A stretch of 64,000 nt of DNA from positions 558,001 to 622,000 of the forward strand of contig NZ_CANKYW010000001.1 in the NCBI RefSeq assembly GCF_947488135.1, written 5' to 3'. This DNA comes from an uncultured Marivita sp. GTDB taxonomy: Bacteria; Pseudomonadota; Alphaproteobacteria; Rhodobacterales; Rhodobacteraceae. Made by a program: the position numbers and the translations under genes. Below are positions 52,717 through 60,716 of the stretch, one piece after another (the first letter of the stretch is position 1; the number at the start of each line of letters is the position of its first letter). The notes beneath the pieces were generated by a model. The model did no database searches. It was not told where the DNA came from and saw only the letters and a list, made by a program, of their open reading frames with translations.

Positions 52717-53562
52717 ATGACCGATCTCGATGCCCTGAAAGACGTGATCCGCGCCGATACGGCGTCACGCGGCCAGACCGTGTCGAAACTGGGCTATTTC
52801 TGCGCGCCGTTTCGGCCAGCATCCGGGCCACTTTCGGACAAGGTCATCAAGGTCTATCGCGGTCTCAAGGATGCAGCGGCGTTGGATCGGCTGGCGCACT
52901 GCCATGACGATTATGTGGCCGCCCTGAACACCGCAGGCGTGGCATTGCCGCTCACCGAATTCCATTTGCTCGATCTCGACGGCAACCGCATCCCCGTGAT
53001 CGTACAGGAGGCGCTGCCGTCTGACAGCATGATGCGCCCGCAGATGCAGAGCGCGACCGTCGATGAAACGCTTGTGATGATGGAGGCGGCGGGCGATGTG
53101 ATCGCGACGTTCTGGAACAACGCCGATCAATTCGACACCCGCATCGGCTTTCACCCCTCGATCCGCAACTTCGCCTATCTCGACGGTAAGGCGCTGTTCT
53201 TCGACACCTTCCCGCCGCTGATCCACTACAGTCGAGAGGAAATGGGGCGCATGCTGCTGTTGTTTTCGGACAAGGCGTTGATGCGCTGGGTCGGGCCATT
53301 GGTGCAAACCAAGGTCACCGGGATTCAGGACGAATGGTATTCGGCACCCGAAACGCTGGTCGGTCTTGTGGGCTCGGCCTGCCGCCTGCGCCCGAACGAT
53401 GCCGAGGCCTATCTGGAGTGGGGTCGCGACTTCATCCAACGCCGCATGTCGCGCTGGGCGGATGAAGCGCTGCCACATCTTCAGGAACCGCCGCGATTGC
53501 CGGGATACTGGACCGGGTTCCGCAAACTGCTTGGGTTGCAGGGGGAACCGAACGTCTCGTAA
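52717..53562 (+). CDS. Protein of unknown function paired with ParA (DUF6206-like)
   Basis: A 281-residue cytoplasmic protein. The central segment RNFAYLDGKALFFDTFPPLI reads like the catalytic-loop strand of kinase-like folds, though no clear lysine or DFG motif supports an active kinase. The C-terminal third is rich in Trp and Arg. It lies 31 bases after the ParA gene with AAGGAG in front, so it is probably the ParA's partner or regulator. Function not assigned. Confidence 0.7.
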   Translation: MTDLDALKDVIRADTASRGQTVSKLGYFCAPFRPASGPLSDKVIKVYRGLKDAAALDRLAHCHDDYVAALNTAGVALPLTEFHLLDLDGNRIPVIVQEALPSDSMMRPQMQSATVDETLVMMEAAGDVIATFWNNADQFDTRIGFHPSIRNFAYLDGKALFFDTFPPLIHYSREEMGRMLLLFSDKALMRWVGPLVQTKVTGIQDEWYSAPETLVGLVGSACRLRPNDAEAYLEWGRDFIQRRMSRWADEALPHLQEPPRLPGYWTGFRKLLGLQGEPNVS

Positions 53563-53577
53563 TCCGCGACGCGCGAC

Positions 53578-53591
53578 CTGATGCGGATCAA
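53578..53591 (+). promoter_or_regulatory. FNR-type box upstream of universal stress/hemerythrin genes
   Basis: CTGAT-GCGG-ATCAA differs from the FNR consensus TTGAT-N4-ATCAA by one base and is centred about 67 bases before the universal stress protein ATG. A TTAACC-like -10 lies at 53613-53618, the distance expected of a class II FNR promoter. Confidence 0.55.
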
Positions 53592-53651
53592 TGTTGGTTC
53601 ATGTTCAGGATGTTAACCTGTCCCCGTCTCTGACAGGGAAAGGGAGCAATC

Positions 53652-54059
53652 ATGTATTTGAATATCCTGGTGCCCATCGCGCTTGATAACGATGATGGGC
53701 GGTCCGCGCAGGCTATAGCCGTGGCAAAAGAACTGGCCACCGACACCGCACGGATCACGTTGCTACATGTGGTCGAATCCGTGCCGAGCTATGCAATCAG
53801 CTATATCCCGGACGATATTCTGGCCGCGACGCGCAAGGGCATTGCATCCGAACTCGCGCGCCTGGCGGCCGATATCGGCGCCAAGGCCGAAATCATCGAC
53901 GGCCATTCCGGACGGTCGATCCTCGACTATGCCGAAGAACACGGAAACGATCTGATCGTGATCGCGTCGCATCGGCCGGGAATGCAGACGTTGCTGCTTG
54001 GCTCGACCGCCACGCATGTCGTCCGCCACGCAAAATGTTCAGTCCACGTGTTGCGCTGA
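53652..54059 (+). CDS. Universal stress protein
   Basis: A 135-residue single UspA domain. NILVPIALDND starts it, and the ATP-loop end reads IVIASHRPGMQTLLLGSTATHVVRHAKCSVHVL (G-x2-G-x9-G(S/T) form). AAAGGGAGC precedes the ATG. The FNR-type box upstream fits the common control of Usp genes under low oxygen. The hemerythrin gene follows 48 bases later, and both are probably in one unit. Confidence 0.92.
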   Translation: MYLNILVPIALDNDDGRSAQAIAVAKELATDTARITLLHVVESVPSYAISYIPDDILAATRKGIASELARLAADIGAKAEIIDGHSGRSILDYAEEHGNDLIVIASHRPGMQTLLLGSTATHVVRHAKCSVHVLR

Positions 54060-54107
54060 TTGACAATCGGGTCGCGCACTGCACCTCCTGCCCGAAAGGA
54101 GGTGTGC

Positions 54108-54659
54108 ATGGACGAAGCCCTGAGGCTAGATACACGCGACGGACTGCCCGACGCACTGCGCGTTCTGCTGCAAAGCTATCCGCGCGAGACATGGCCCGCG
54201 CATGACAACTTCGCGGGCCTTGTTGCGTTCTGGCTGGACCGGCACCTGATGTTCCGCAAGCTGATGACGGCGCTGATCGACGATGCGGAGCAGGCCGTTG
54301 ACCGCAGGATCGATGCACAGTCCCATGCCGCCAAGCTGTCGCGCTACGGGTCGATGCTGTTGCAGAACCTGCACGGCCATCATCAGATCGAAGATCATCA
54401 CTATTTCCCGATACTGAGCGCGCGGGAGCCTATTCTGAACAAAGGCTTCGAACTGCTCGATTCCGATCACCACGCCATGGACGGTTTGCTCAACCGCTTC
54501 GCCGACGGGGCTAATGGCGTGATTGAGGGGCGGATCGAGCCCGGTGCCTTCCGCACTGATTTGCTCAGCTTCCAGTCCATGCTTGACCGCCACCTCGTTG
54601 ATGAAGAAGAGCTCATCGTGCCGGTGATCCTGAAACACGGACCCGGGGGCCTTGGCTGA
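54108..54659 (+). CDS. Hemerythrin-domain (HHE) protein
   Basis: A 183-residue four-helix protein. Di-iron ligands are seen as H in WPAHDNF, WLDRHLMF, HHQIEDHHYFP, LDSDHHAMD and DRHLVDEEELIVP. Such proteins bind oxygen or nitric oxide or repair iron-sulfur centres under stress. AAAGGAGG precedes the ATG at 54108. Placed behind a universal stress gene and an FNR-type box, it may serve in oxygen limitation or NO defence. The GTPase MeaB gene follows. Confidence 0.87.
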   Translation: MDEALRLDTRDGLPDALRVLLQSYPRETWPAHDNFAGLVAFWLDRHLMFRKLMTALIDDAEQAVDRRIDAQSHAAKLSRYGSMLLQNLHGHHQIEDHHYFPILSAREPILNKGFELLDSDHHAMDGLLNRFADGANGVIEGRIEPGAFRTDLLSFQSMLDRHLVDEEELIVPVILKHGPGGLG

Positions 54660-54722
54660 CGGGTTTACTTGGTCGCCCGGCCCATGCCACATGTGCCGGC
54701 AGACCAAGACGGAGCCCCGCGC

Positions 54723-55715
54723 ATGGACATCGACGATCTGGCCGACCGTATTCTTGCGGGGGAACGCCGCGCTCTGGCCCGGGCGATCACATTGGTTGAA
54801 AGCCGGCGTGAGGATCACCGCGCGCAGACCATCGCCTTGTTCGACCGACTCAAGGGGCATGACCGCGAGGCGCTGCGTATCGGCCTTTCGGGCACGCCCG
54901 GTGTGGGCAAATCCACCTTCATCGAGGCGTTCGGCTTGATGCTCACCGCGCAGGGTCTCAACGTCGCGGTGCTGGCCGTCGATCCGAGTTCCGCGCGCTC
55001 CGGTGGGTCGATCCTTGGTGACAAGACGCGGATGGAGCGCCTGTCGCGCGATCCCAACGCCTTCATCCGTCCGTCGCCGTCGCAATCGCATCTCGGCGGC
55101 GTCGCCCGCCGCACCCGCGAGGCGATCGACCTGTGCGAGGCCGCCGGGTTCGACGTTGTCCTGATCGAAACGGTGGGCGTCGGCCAGTCCGAAACCGTGG
55201 TGGCGGAGATGTCCGACCTGTTCCTGCTGTTGCTGGCGCCGGCGGGCGGCGACGAATTGCAGGGCGTCAAGCGCGGCATCATGGAGATGGCTGACATCAT
55301 CCTGATCAACAAGGCGGATGGCGACCTCAAGGCGACGGCCACCCGCACCTGCGCCGATTACGCAGGCGCGCTGCGCCTGTTGCGCAAACGTCCGCAGGAT
55401 CCGGATGGATTTCCCAAGGCGATGACCGTCTCGGCGCTCGAGGATACGGGGTTGCAAACCGCGTGGGACGAAATGCAAACCCTCACGCAATGGCGGCGCG
55501 AGCACGGCCATTTTGCAGCACGCCGCGCCGCGCAGGCGCGATTCTGGTTCGAGGCGGAATTGAAGCAATCGTTGCTGGCGCGGCTTGAGCGGGAACCGAT
55601 GAAAGGTCTGGTCCGGTCGCTGGGTCAGGCCGTTGAAGACGGCGCCAAGACCCCCAGCCAGGCAGCGGACGAAGTGCTGTCCCAGCTTGAAGGTCGGCAA
55701 TCCCCGGTTGCGTGA
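54723..55715 (+). CDS. meaB: Methylmalonyl-CoA mutase-associated GTPase MeaB
   Basis: A 330-residue G3E-type GTPase. Walker A is SGTPGVGKSTF, switch regions are AVDPSSARSGGSILGDKTRM and IETVGVGQSETVV, and the NKAD base motif is INKADGD. MeaB protects B12-dependent acyl-CoA mutases from inactivation and gates cofactor loading. No mutase gene is in the window, but a B12-dependent ribonucleotide reductase is at the left edge, so B12 is used. A long REP-rich gap follows. Confidence 0.94.
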   Translation: MDIDDLADRILAGERRALARAITLVESRREDHRAQTIALFDRLKGHDREALRIGLSGTPGVGKSTFIEAFGLMLTAQGLNVAVLAVDPSSARSGGSILGDKTRMERLSRDPNAFIRPSPSQSHLGGVARRTREAIDLCEAAGFDVVLIETVGVGQSETVVAEMSDLFLLLLAPAGGDELQGVKRGIMEMADIILINKADGDLKATATRTCADYAGALRLLRKRPQDPDGFPKAMTVSALEDTGLQTAWDEMQTLTQWRREHGHFAARRAAQARFWFEAELKQSLLARLEREPMKGLVRSLGQAVEDGAKTPSQAADEVLSQLEGRQSPVA

Positions 55716-56223
55716 TCCGAAGGCACGCCTGCGGCGCACTGGTTTGAGCTTGGATGGCCTTCGGCCATTCAAGCGGTCTGGGGGCTCTGCCCCCGACGCC
55801 GCAAGCGGCGCCTCCCCTGAGGTATTTGTGAAACAGAGAAGTGGGGTGGGAGGTCCACCCCCTGCGCGTTGCGACAGGGGGCTTCTCCGTTTGCGGTCAT
55901 CGGCGCCTCCGCCTGCACCGCCGATACAGAAGACGTGAGTCGGGTTGAGAATGTGTTTCTTCTCTGTTTGAAAAATACCTTGGGGGGAATGCCGCGCTTG
56001 CGCGGCAGGGGGCAAAGCCCCCGACCTGTCGGAGCGCCGGAGGCGGTTCGATGCAAAATGCCCGAACTTCGGGCCGACTCCCGGTTTTCCGGCGCCGCCC
56101 CACTTGACGCCTTACCCGCATCCCTCTAAGGACAGCCAACAAGATTCCGGGCGCTGCCAGACGGCGCCCTTTCATATTGGTGGGAGCCCGTTCTTCCGCT
56201 TCTGATAAAACGAGGATGAACCC
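55716..56223. repeat. Gap with REP-like elements in facing orientation
   Basis: 508 bases hold no gene. Copy 1 (55780-55841): hairpin GGGGG-CTCTG-CCCCC, hairpin CGCCGC-AA-GCGGCG, then tail GGTATTTGTGAAACAGAGAA. Copy 2, reversed (55959-56022): tail rc at 55959-55979, hairpin GCCGCG-CTTG-CGCGGC and hairpin GGGGG-CAAAG-CCCCC. A third hairpin CTTGGATGGCC...GGCCATTCAAG is at 55749-55772. The facing pair could fold into a cruciform or long stem. A sigma-70-like TTGACG (56104-56109) 17 bases before TAAGGA could be the rpmB promoter. Confidence 0.75.
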
Positions 56224-56514
56224 ATGTCGCGTGTTTGCGAACTGACCGGTAAAGGCCCGATGACTGGCAACAATGTCAGCCATGCCAACAACAAGACACG
56301 TCGGCGTTTCCTGCCGAACCTGAACGATGTGACGCTGCAATCCGAGACGCTCGGCCGCGGCATCAAGATGCGCATTTCCGCTCACGCGCTGCGCAGCGTC
56401 GATCACCGCGGTGGTCTCGACAAGTTCTTGGCCAAGGCCAAGGACACCGAACTGTCGGCGAACGCGCTGAAGGTCAAGAAAGAGATCGCCAAGGCGCAAT
56501 CCGCGCAGGCGTAA
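56224..56514 (+). CDS. rpmB: 50S ribosomal protein L28
   Basis: A 96-residue basic protein with the L28 core [33 protein letters not shown]. The length, longer than in enteric bacteria, is usual for alphaproteobacteria. GAGGATGAA precedes the ATG. It sits after the REP-rich gap and before a copper-related pair. Confidence 0.96.
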   Translation: MSRVCELTGKGPMTGNNVSHANNKTRRRFLPNLNDVTLQSETLGRGIKMRISAHALRSVDHRGGLDKFLAKAKDTELSANALKVKKEIAKAQSAQA

Positions 56515-56617
56515 ACCTCTTTTTCCAAACGGTTTTTGCAGCCTCGTTCGGGTCTCCGGGCGGGGCTGTTTCCATTTGTCACGTTGTCCCTGCGTGGCGA
56601 GATCGTACACCCGCCGC

Positions 56618-56968
56618 ATGCGTGTTTCGCTTCGATATCTTGCCATAAGCCTGATGGCGCTCGTGATCGGTTTCACGAGCGTTCAGCTGGCTGCGGCCCG
56701 GGGCCAGCCCCCCGCCGTCGGCATGATGGAGATTTGCACCGGCACCGGGCCCATTCACATTCTCGTCGACGAAAATGGTGAGCCAACGGGCAACATCATG
56801 ATCTGCCCGGATTACGCTTTGGCGTTCTTCGCGGACCCTCGGCCGCAGTCGACGACAGCCGAACGATCTGAAATCTGGCAGAGGATCTGGCGCGACCGGA
56901 CATCGACAGTCACGGGCGGCCAGATCATCCCCGAGTCGCATGCCCGAGGCCCGCCGCGTTCTGTCTGA
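56618..56968 (+). CDS. Exported DUF2946-like protein
   Basis: A 116-residue protein with an N-terminal hydrophobic helix (about residues 7-25) and a short extracytoplasmic segment MMEICTGTGPIHILVDENGEPTGNIMICPDYA, with two cysteines, as in DUF2946 proteins, which are found next to copper genes. It is 42 bases upstream of a PCu(A)C-type copper chaperone, so a copper role is inferred. No direct metal motif is proven. Confidence 0.72.
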   Translation: MRVSLRYLAISLMALVIGFTSVQLAAARGQPPAVGMMEICTGTGPIHILVDENGEPTGNIMICPDYALAFFADPRPQSTTAERSEIWQRIWRDRTSTVTGGQIIPESHARGPPRSV

Positions 56969-57009
56969 ACCTCGATCAACTCACCCACTTCAGACAGAAA
57001 GATACAGAT

Positions 57010-57492
57010 ATGTTGAAGACATCACTCTTCGCCGGGGCTTTCGCCCTGCTTGTTGCAGCACCCGCGTTCGCGGAAATCGAAATCCATGATTCCTACGCGC
57101 GGTCCGCATCTCCGACCGCGCAAACCGGGGCCGCGTTCATGATGATCCGGAACACCGGGACCGAGGCGGATCGGTTGATCGGCGCGAGCAGCGATGTGGC
57201 GGCCCGCACCGAATTGCACACCCATCTCGAGGGGGAAAACGGCGTGATGCGGATGGTCCATGTCGAGGAAGGGTTCGAACTTCCTGCCGAGGGCGAGATC
57301 GCGATGGTGCGCGGCGGCAAACACGTCATGCTCATGGGGCTGAACGACTCGTTGGAGCAGGGCGAGACCGTGACGATCACCCTGACATTTGAAAAGGCGG
57401 GGGACATCGTTGTGGACGTCCCGGTCGATCTGGAGCGTCAGGACCACGGGGGCATGATGGACCACGGCAACATGAACCAATCCGGCAACTGA
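57010..57492 (+). CDS. Periplasmic copper chaperone PCu(A)C
   Basis: A 160-residue protein with a signal peptide (cleavage after AFA). The copper-binding histidine/methionine set is H70, H72, M80, M82, H105 and M107 (ELHTH, GVMRM, GKHVMLMG). The tail HGGMMDHGNMNQ adds a His/Met-rich copper-holding end. PCu(A)C delivers Cu(I) to the CuA or CuB centres of cytochrome oxidase. The DUF2946-like gene is upstream in the same direction. Confidence 0.92.
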   Translation: MLKTSLFAGAFALLVAAPAFAEIEIHDSYARSASPTAQTGAAFMMIRNTGTEADRLIGASSDVAARTELHTHLEGENGVMRMVHVEEGFELPAEGEIAMVRGGKHVMLMGLNDSLEQGETVTITLTFEKAGDIVVDVPVDLERQDHGGMMDHGNMNQSGN

Positions 57493-57522
57493 TCGGATGG
57501 GCCAGGGCGGGCCACTCCCGCC

Positions 57523-58224
57523 CTAGCCACCCGCAAGAACGCGGTCGACCCAGCGCGGCACCGTTTCGCTGGCCGGCCCGGTGATGTGGTATTCGAATGC
57601 GTAGGACATATCGCTGTCGCGCAAGTTCAATTCGACGGTCCGCGCCCCGGCGATCCGGGCCTCTTCGACGAAACCGGCGGCGGGATAAACCTGACCGGAC
57701 GTCCCGACCGCCGCAAAAAGATCGCAGGCCTGAAGCGCATCGAGAATGCGCTCCACGTGATAGGGCATCTCACCGAACCAGACGATATCCGGACGCGCCT
57801 TGGGTGCGCCGCAGGAGGGGCAGATCTCGCCAACTGACATGTCCAGAGGCGCAGGCCAGCGATACGCGCAAGCGGCGCAGAGCGCGCTGTCCAGCTGGCC
57901 GTGCATATGGATCACGTCGGCCCCGGCCTTTTCATGCAGCCCATCGACGTTTTGCGTGACCAGCATCAGCTCTCCCGACCAATCCGCCTGCAATCTGGCC
58001 AGCGCCGCATGTGCCGCGTTCGGCGCAGCGTCGGCAGCCTGACGGCGCCGTGCGTTGTAGAACTCATGCACCAGAGCCGGGTTGCGCCCGAAGGCGTCAG
58101 GGGTCGCCACGTCCTCGATCCGGTGCTGCGCCCAAAGGCCGCCTTCGTCCCGAAAAGTCCCCAGACCGCTTTCCGCCGATATACCGGCACCCGTCAGGAT
58201 GACGATCCGTTCGATTCCTTGCAT
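57523..58224 (-). CDS. cobB: NAD-dependent protein deacylase (sirtuin, class III)
   Basis: A 233-residue Sir2-fold enzyme. NAD-binding motifs are GAGISAESGLGTFRDEGGLW and TQNVDGLHE, the base histidine is in HMHGQLD and the zinc cysteines are CAAC and CPSC. The sequence FYNARRRQ (Y56, R59) carries the Tyr-x-x-Arg pair of desuccinylases/demalonylases such as SIRT5 and CobB. It removes acyl groups from lysines in metabolic enzymes. The ATG at 58224 was chosen by homology. The divergent phosphatase gene starts 43 bases away. Confidence 0.92.
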   Translation of the reverse strand: MQGIERIVILTGAGISAESGLGTFRDEGGLWAQHRIEDVATPDAFGRNPALVHEFYNARRRQAADAAPNAAHAALARLQADWSGELMLVTQNVDGLHEKAGADVIHMHGQLDSALCAACAYRWPAPLDMSVGEICPSCGAPKARPDIVWFGEMPYHVERILDALQACDLFAAVGTSGQVYPAAGFVEEARIAGARTVELNLRDSDMSYAFEYHITGPASETVPRWVDRVLAGG

Positions 58225-58267
58225 CTGTGACCTTTTCCCAATCCCGCGCCTGCGGTACTCAAACCGA

Positions 58268-58720
58268 ATGACACACCGTATCCTCTTTGTCTGTCTGGGC
58301 AATATCTGCCGGTCGCCGACGGCCGAGGCTGTGACGCGTGCCAAGGCCGCTGCGCGCGGGCTGTCCCTGGATCTCGATAGTGCCGGAACCGGCGATTGGC
58401 ATATCGGCAAGCCGCCTTATCCACCGATGCAGACGGCGGCAAGAGCGAAAGGCTACGATCTGTCGTCGCTCCGCGCGCGGCAGGTCATGCCTGCGGATTT
58501 CGACAGGTTCGACCGGATCATCGTGATGGATGACGACAACGCTTCTGATCTGGCTGCGTTCGGACCGTCAGAGCATGTGTCGCGGTTTACGGATTATCTG
58601 TGTGGACCCGGTGCCGCCTATGTCCCGGACCCGTACTTCACCCGCGATTTCGACGGGGCGCTCGCGCTGATCGAAGACTGCGCCGAGGGGTTGCTGGACG
58701 CCCTCGACGGTCAGCTTTGA
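58268..58720 (+). CDS. Low-molecular-weight protein tyrosine phosphatase
   Basis: A 150-residue protein with the active-site loop FVCLGNICRSP (cysteine and arginine in CxxNxCRS form) at residues 7-17 and the general acid in VPDPYF near residue 118. It dephosphorylates phosphotyrosine, in bacteria often on regulators of exopolysaccharide synthesis. It diverges from cobB and ends 10 bases inside the end of a small membrane-protein gene read in the opposite direction. Confidence 0.92.
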   Translation: MTHRILFVCLGNICRSPTAEAVTRAKAAARGLSLDLDSAGTGDWHIGKPPYPPMQTAARAKGYDLSSLRARQVMPADFDRFDRIIVMDDDNASDLAAFGPSEHVSRFTDYLCGPGAAYVPDPYFTRDFDGALALIEDCAEGLLDALDGQL

Positions 58721-58893
58721 TAGACCGCGCGGGTCACGAAATACGTGACGGGTAGCGCGACCAATGCGCCGATCACCGCCGCGGCCACGATCGGGACAAG
58801 CGTGTCGAACCCTGCGGTCAGAACCGCGATGATCGCGGTGCCGGCAAGGGTGGTGCCGATCAGGGAATACAGGATACTGGCAAGTCGGAACAT
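58711..58893 (-). CDS. 60-residue membrane protein under an FNR-type box
   Basis: A small protein with two hydrophobic helices (about residues 5-25 and 30-55). The ATG at 58893 is preceded by GTGGAGG at the right distance; the GTG 12 bases upstream would put the ribosome site inside the gene. Related tiny membrane proteins occur across the Rhodobacteraceae. A consensus FNR box is 57 bases upstream. No function is known. Confidence 0.72.
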   Translation of the reverse strand: MFRLASILYSLIGTTLAGTAIIAVLTAGFDTLVPIVAAAVIGALVALPVTYFVTRAVYQS

Positions 58894-58950
58894 CGGAGCC
58901 TCCACTCAAAAGATTTGAGAGAGATATTCCGCGTTTCGGACGCGTTTGCC

Positions 58951-58964
58951 TTGATCCCGATCAA
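58951..58964 (-). promoter_or_regulatory. Consensus FNR box
   Basis: TTGAT-CCCG-ATCAA, an exact match to the FNR consensus and a perfect dyad apart from the spacer, centred about 65 bases before the ATG of the 60-residue membrane protein. An AATATC-like -10 at 58922-58927 lies at about the distance expected for class II activation. Confidence 0.72.
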
Positions 58965-59200
58965 ACCGGGCGGGGGGCGTCCGATCTCTGTGGCCCCAGC
59001 GCCGCATATGTTTCGGCCAGGGCAAGAAACGCGCTGCGCCTGTGACACCAGGGCGGCGGCCCGTCGATATGGGTCGATTGCCATTCGACACGTGTCTTGG
59101 GACAGCGGCAGGCGCCACAGGCGGTGAAGGTCGCCTTGAGTTCGGTGAACACGAGCGGGGCGTTGTGCTCCGTGAGATGCAGCCTACTTTGACGTTTCAT
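58961..59200 (-). CDS. Short open frame of uncertain reality
   Basis: A 79-residue frame that overlaps the FNR box by 4 bases. It has two CxxC-like cysteines (CGACRC) and a final mixed segment and no good ribosome site. It may be a small real protein or chance. I would not rely on it. Confidence 0.3.
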   Translation of the reverse strand: MKRQSRLHLTEHNAPLVFTELKATFTACGACRCPKTRVEWQSTHIDGPPPWCHRRSAFLALAETYAALGPQRSDAPRPV

Positions 59201-59279
59201 TCATGACGTGAAACGCCCCCCAAAGCCCTCACACCGCTCCCTGTCAGACGAGGTGTCTCCCAAGAGATAAGACCGGCTT

Positions 59280-59591
59280 TCAGGCGCAATTCCGGCAGAG
59301 CGCGGCGGTCGGAACCGCTTTCAGCCGCTCTTCCGAGATCGCATCACCGCATTTGGCGCAGATGCCATAGGACCCGTCGTCGATCCGACCGAGCGCCGCG
59401 TCGATCCGGCGGAGCTCTTCCAGATCCGCAATACCCCGTGCCTCCAGAACCTCGTCCCCCTGACGTTCGGACGCGCGATCCTCCCAGTCCTTGGGCATCG
59501 GATCGTCGAGCTTGTCCTCGATCTCGGACAACTCCCCCGTCAGTTCGGCCCGGCGTTTGAGAAGCATCTCTTTGATTGCGTTGAGGTCCAT
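59280..59591 (-). CDS. TraR/DksA-type zinc finger protein
   Basis: A 103-residue protein with a charged coiled-coil N-terminus (LNAIKEMLLKRRAELTGEL) and a four-cysteine zinc finger CAKCG...CRNC. DksA proteins enter the RNA polymerase secondary channel with ppGpp; short members like this one often lack the acidic DxxDxA tip of true DksA, so its effect on polymerase is uncertain. GGGAGAC precedes the ATG at 59591. Confidence 0.88.
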   Translation of the reverse strand: MDLNAIKEMLLKRRAELTGELSEIEDKLDDPMPKDWEDRASERQGDEVLEARGIADLEELRRIDAALGRIDDGSYGICAKCGDAISEERLKAVPTAALCRNCA

Positions 59592-59668
59592 CTTGGGTCT
59601 CCCTTCATGTTGCGTGTGATTTTGGGCAAGAAGGCACCCGACCGCTTTGATGTCGCTCAAATGACGCT

Positions 59669-60346
59669 TTATTCCGTGTCGGGGTCTGCCACGTCGACCA
59701 CCTGCAACCCGATATCGCCGATCACGGTGTTACGGCCCAGATCCCGGTGCATCAGGACGCCGTCAGCGATATAGAGGTTGCCCACGTCAAAGATGAACGG
59801 ACCGACTCCGGCCGACGCGATGCGCACCTTGTCTGTGCCCGCGATGGCCGGTCGACCCTTGAGGGTGGTGTATTCCGACCCGTCGGGTATCAGCGCGAAG
59901 CGCGTGGGATCAGAGTTGGCGGCAAGGTTGCTGACGATATAGATAATTTCGTCGTAATCGGTGATCCGGTCCGCCCGGAAATAGCAGGCGCCTTCGTAGC
60001 CGCCCAAGGCCACCGCCGTCAGCCCGGCGACCGCGATGGTGACCGGTGCCGTGACGATGGCCGTTGCCGTGCTCATCGCCCCTCCGGCCCCCGCCGCGAC
60101 GCTGCTGCCCGCCGCTGTGGCGCTGCTCACCGCACTGCCGATCATGCTGACCCCGGTGACAGGGTTGTTGAGCGTATAGACCCCGGCTGCGCGCACGCCT
60201 TCGGTGGCGACAGTGGCAACGGTTCCAGCGGTGGATTTGGCAGCCTGTCCGGCCTTGCCCGCCAGAATGCTGGGGCGGAAATCGCAGACATCGGCCTGTG
60301 CGTGGGACGCTGCCAGCATAAGGGCGGCGATGAGAATCGGGCGCAT
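59669..60346 (-). CDS. Secreted Ala/Thr/Gly-rich protein of unknown function
   Basis: A 225-residue exported protein with a signal peptide (residues 1-18, cleavage after AQA). Its middle is unusual: residues about 30-115 are strongly enriched in Ala, Thr, Val, Gly and Ser (TVATVATEGV, STATAIVTAPVTIAVAGL), suggesting a membrane-interacting or assembly-prone stretch, followed by a mixed C-terminal domain. Two cysteines frame the N-terminus and mid-region. AGGA precedes the ATG. No family is recognised. Confidence 0.72.
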   Translation of the reverse strand: MRPILIAALMLAASHAQADVCDFRPSILAGKAGQAAKSTAGTVATVATEGVRAAGVYTLNNPVTGVSMIGSAVSSATAAGSSVAAGAGGAMSTATAIVTAPVTIAVAGLTAVALGGYEGACYFRADRITDYDEIIYIVSNLAANSDPTRFALIPDGSEYTTLKGRPAIAGTDKVRIASAGVGPFIFDVGNLYIADGVLMHRDLGRNTVIGDIGLQVVDVADPDTE

Positions 60347-60716
60347 TTGTTGGTCCTGCTCGGGGTTTTTACACATTCTACCGCAGATAGGCCCTTCGCG
60401 CAGGGGGGTGTTCATCACGAAACGGGGATCGGCGGAGGCTTGCGTAGTCTAATTGCCTGCTCGCGCCGATGCAGTCGTTTGGAACCGGGCAGGGGATGGC
60501 CGTGGCCCGCCGCACCTTGTTCCGAGGTCGCCATTGTATGTCGGACAGATCCCGACGACCTAGATCCCCGCGCTGGCGTCACCAAAGCGGCTGGCCGGGG
60601 GGCGGTCCTCCGCTGCCCGAGGGCGCTCCGCGCTGTTCTTGGGCAGAACGTAGGGTGCGTGTTCACACGCACCGATGTGACGGTTGACGAGGGCATGGTG
60701 CGTGAGATCACGCACC
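60347..60716. other. Gap between the secreted protein and DUF2442 genes
   Basis: No convincing gene lies here, although several short frames are open on both strands. It contains the start-side leader of the secreted protein gene and the left arm of a 25-base inverted repeat at 60649-60721. The repeat's right arm reaches the stop codon of the DUF2442 gene. Confidence 0.6.

Noticed and set aside
54126-56015. A 629-residue open frame on the - strand opposite hemerythrin, meaB and the REP gap
   Set aside because: It spans two real genes and non-coding repeats, with no consistent composition or family motif; typical of high-GC antisense frames.
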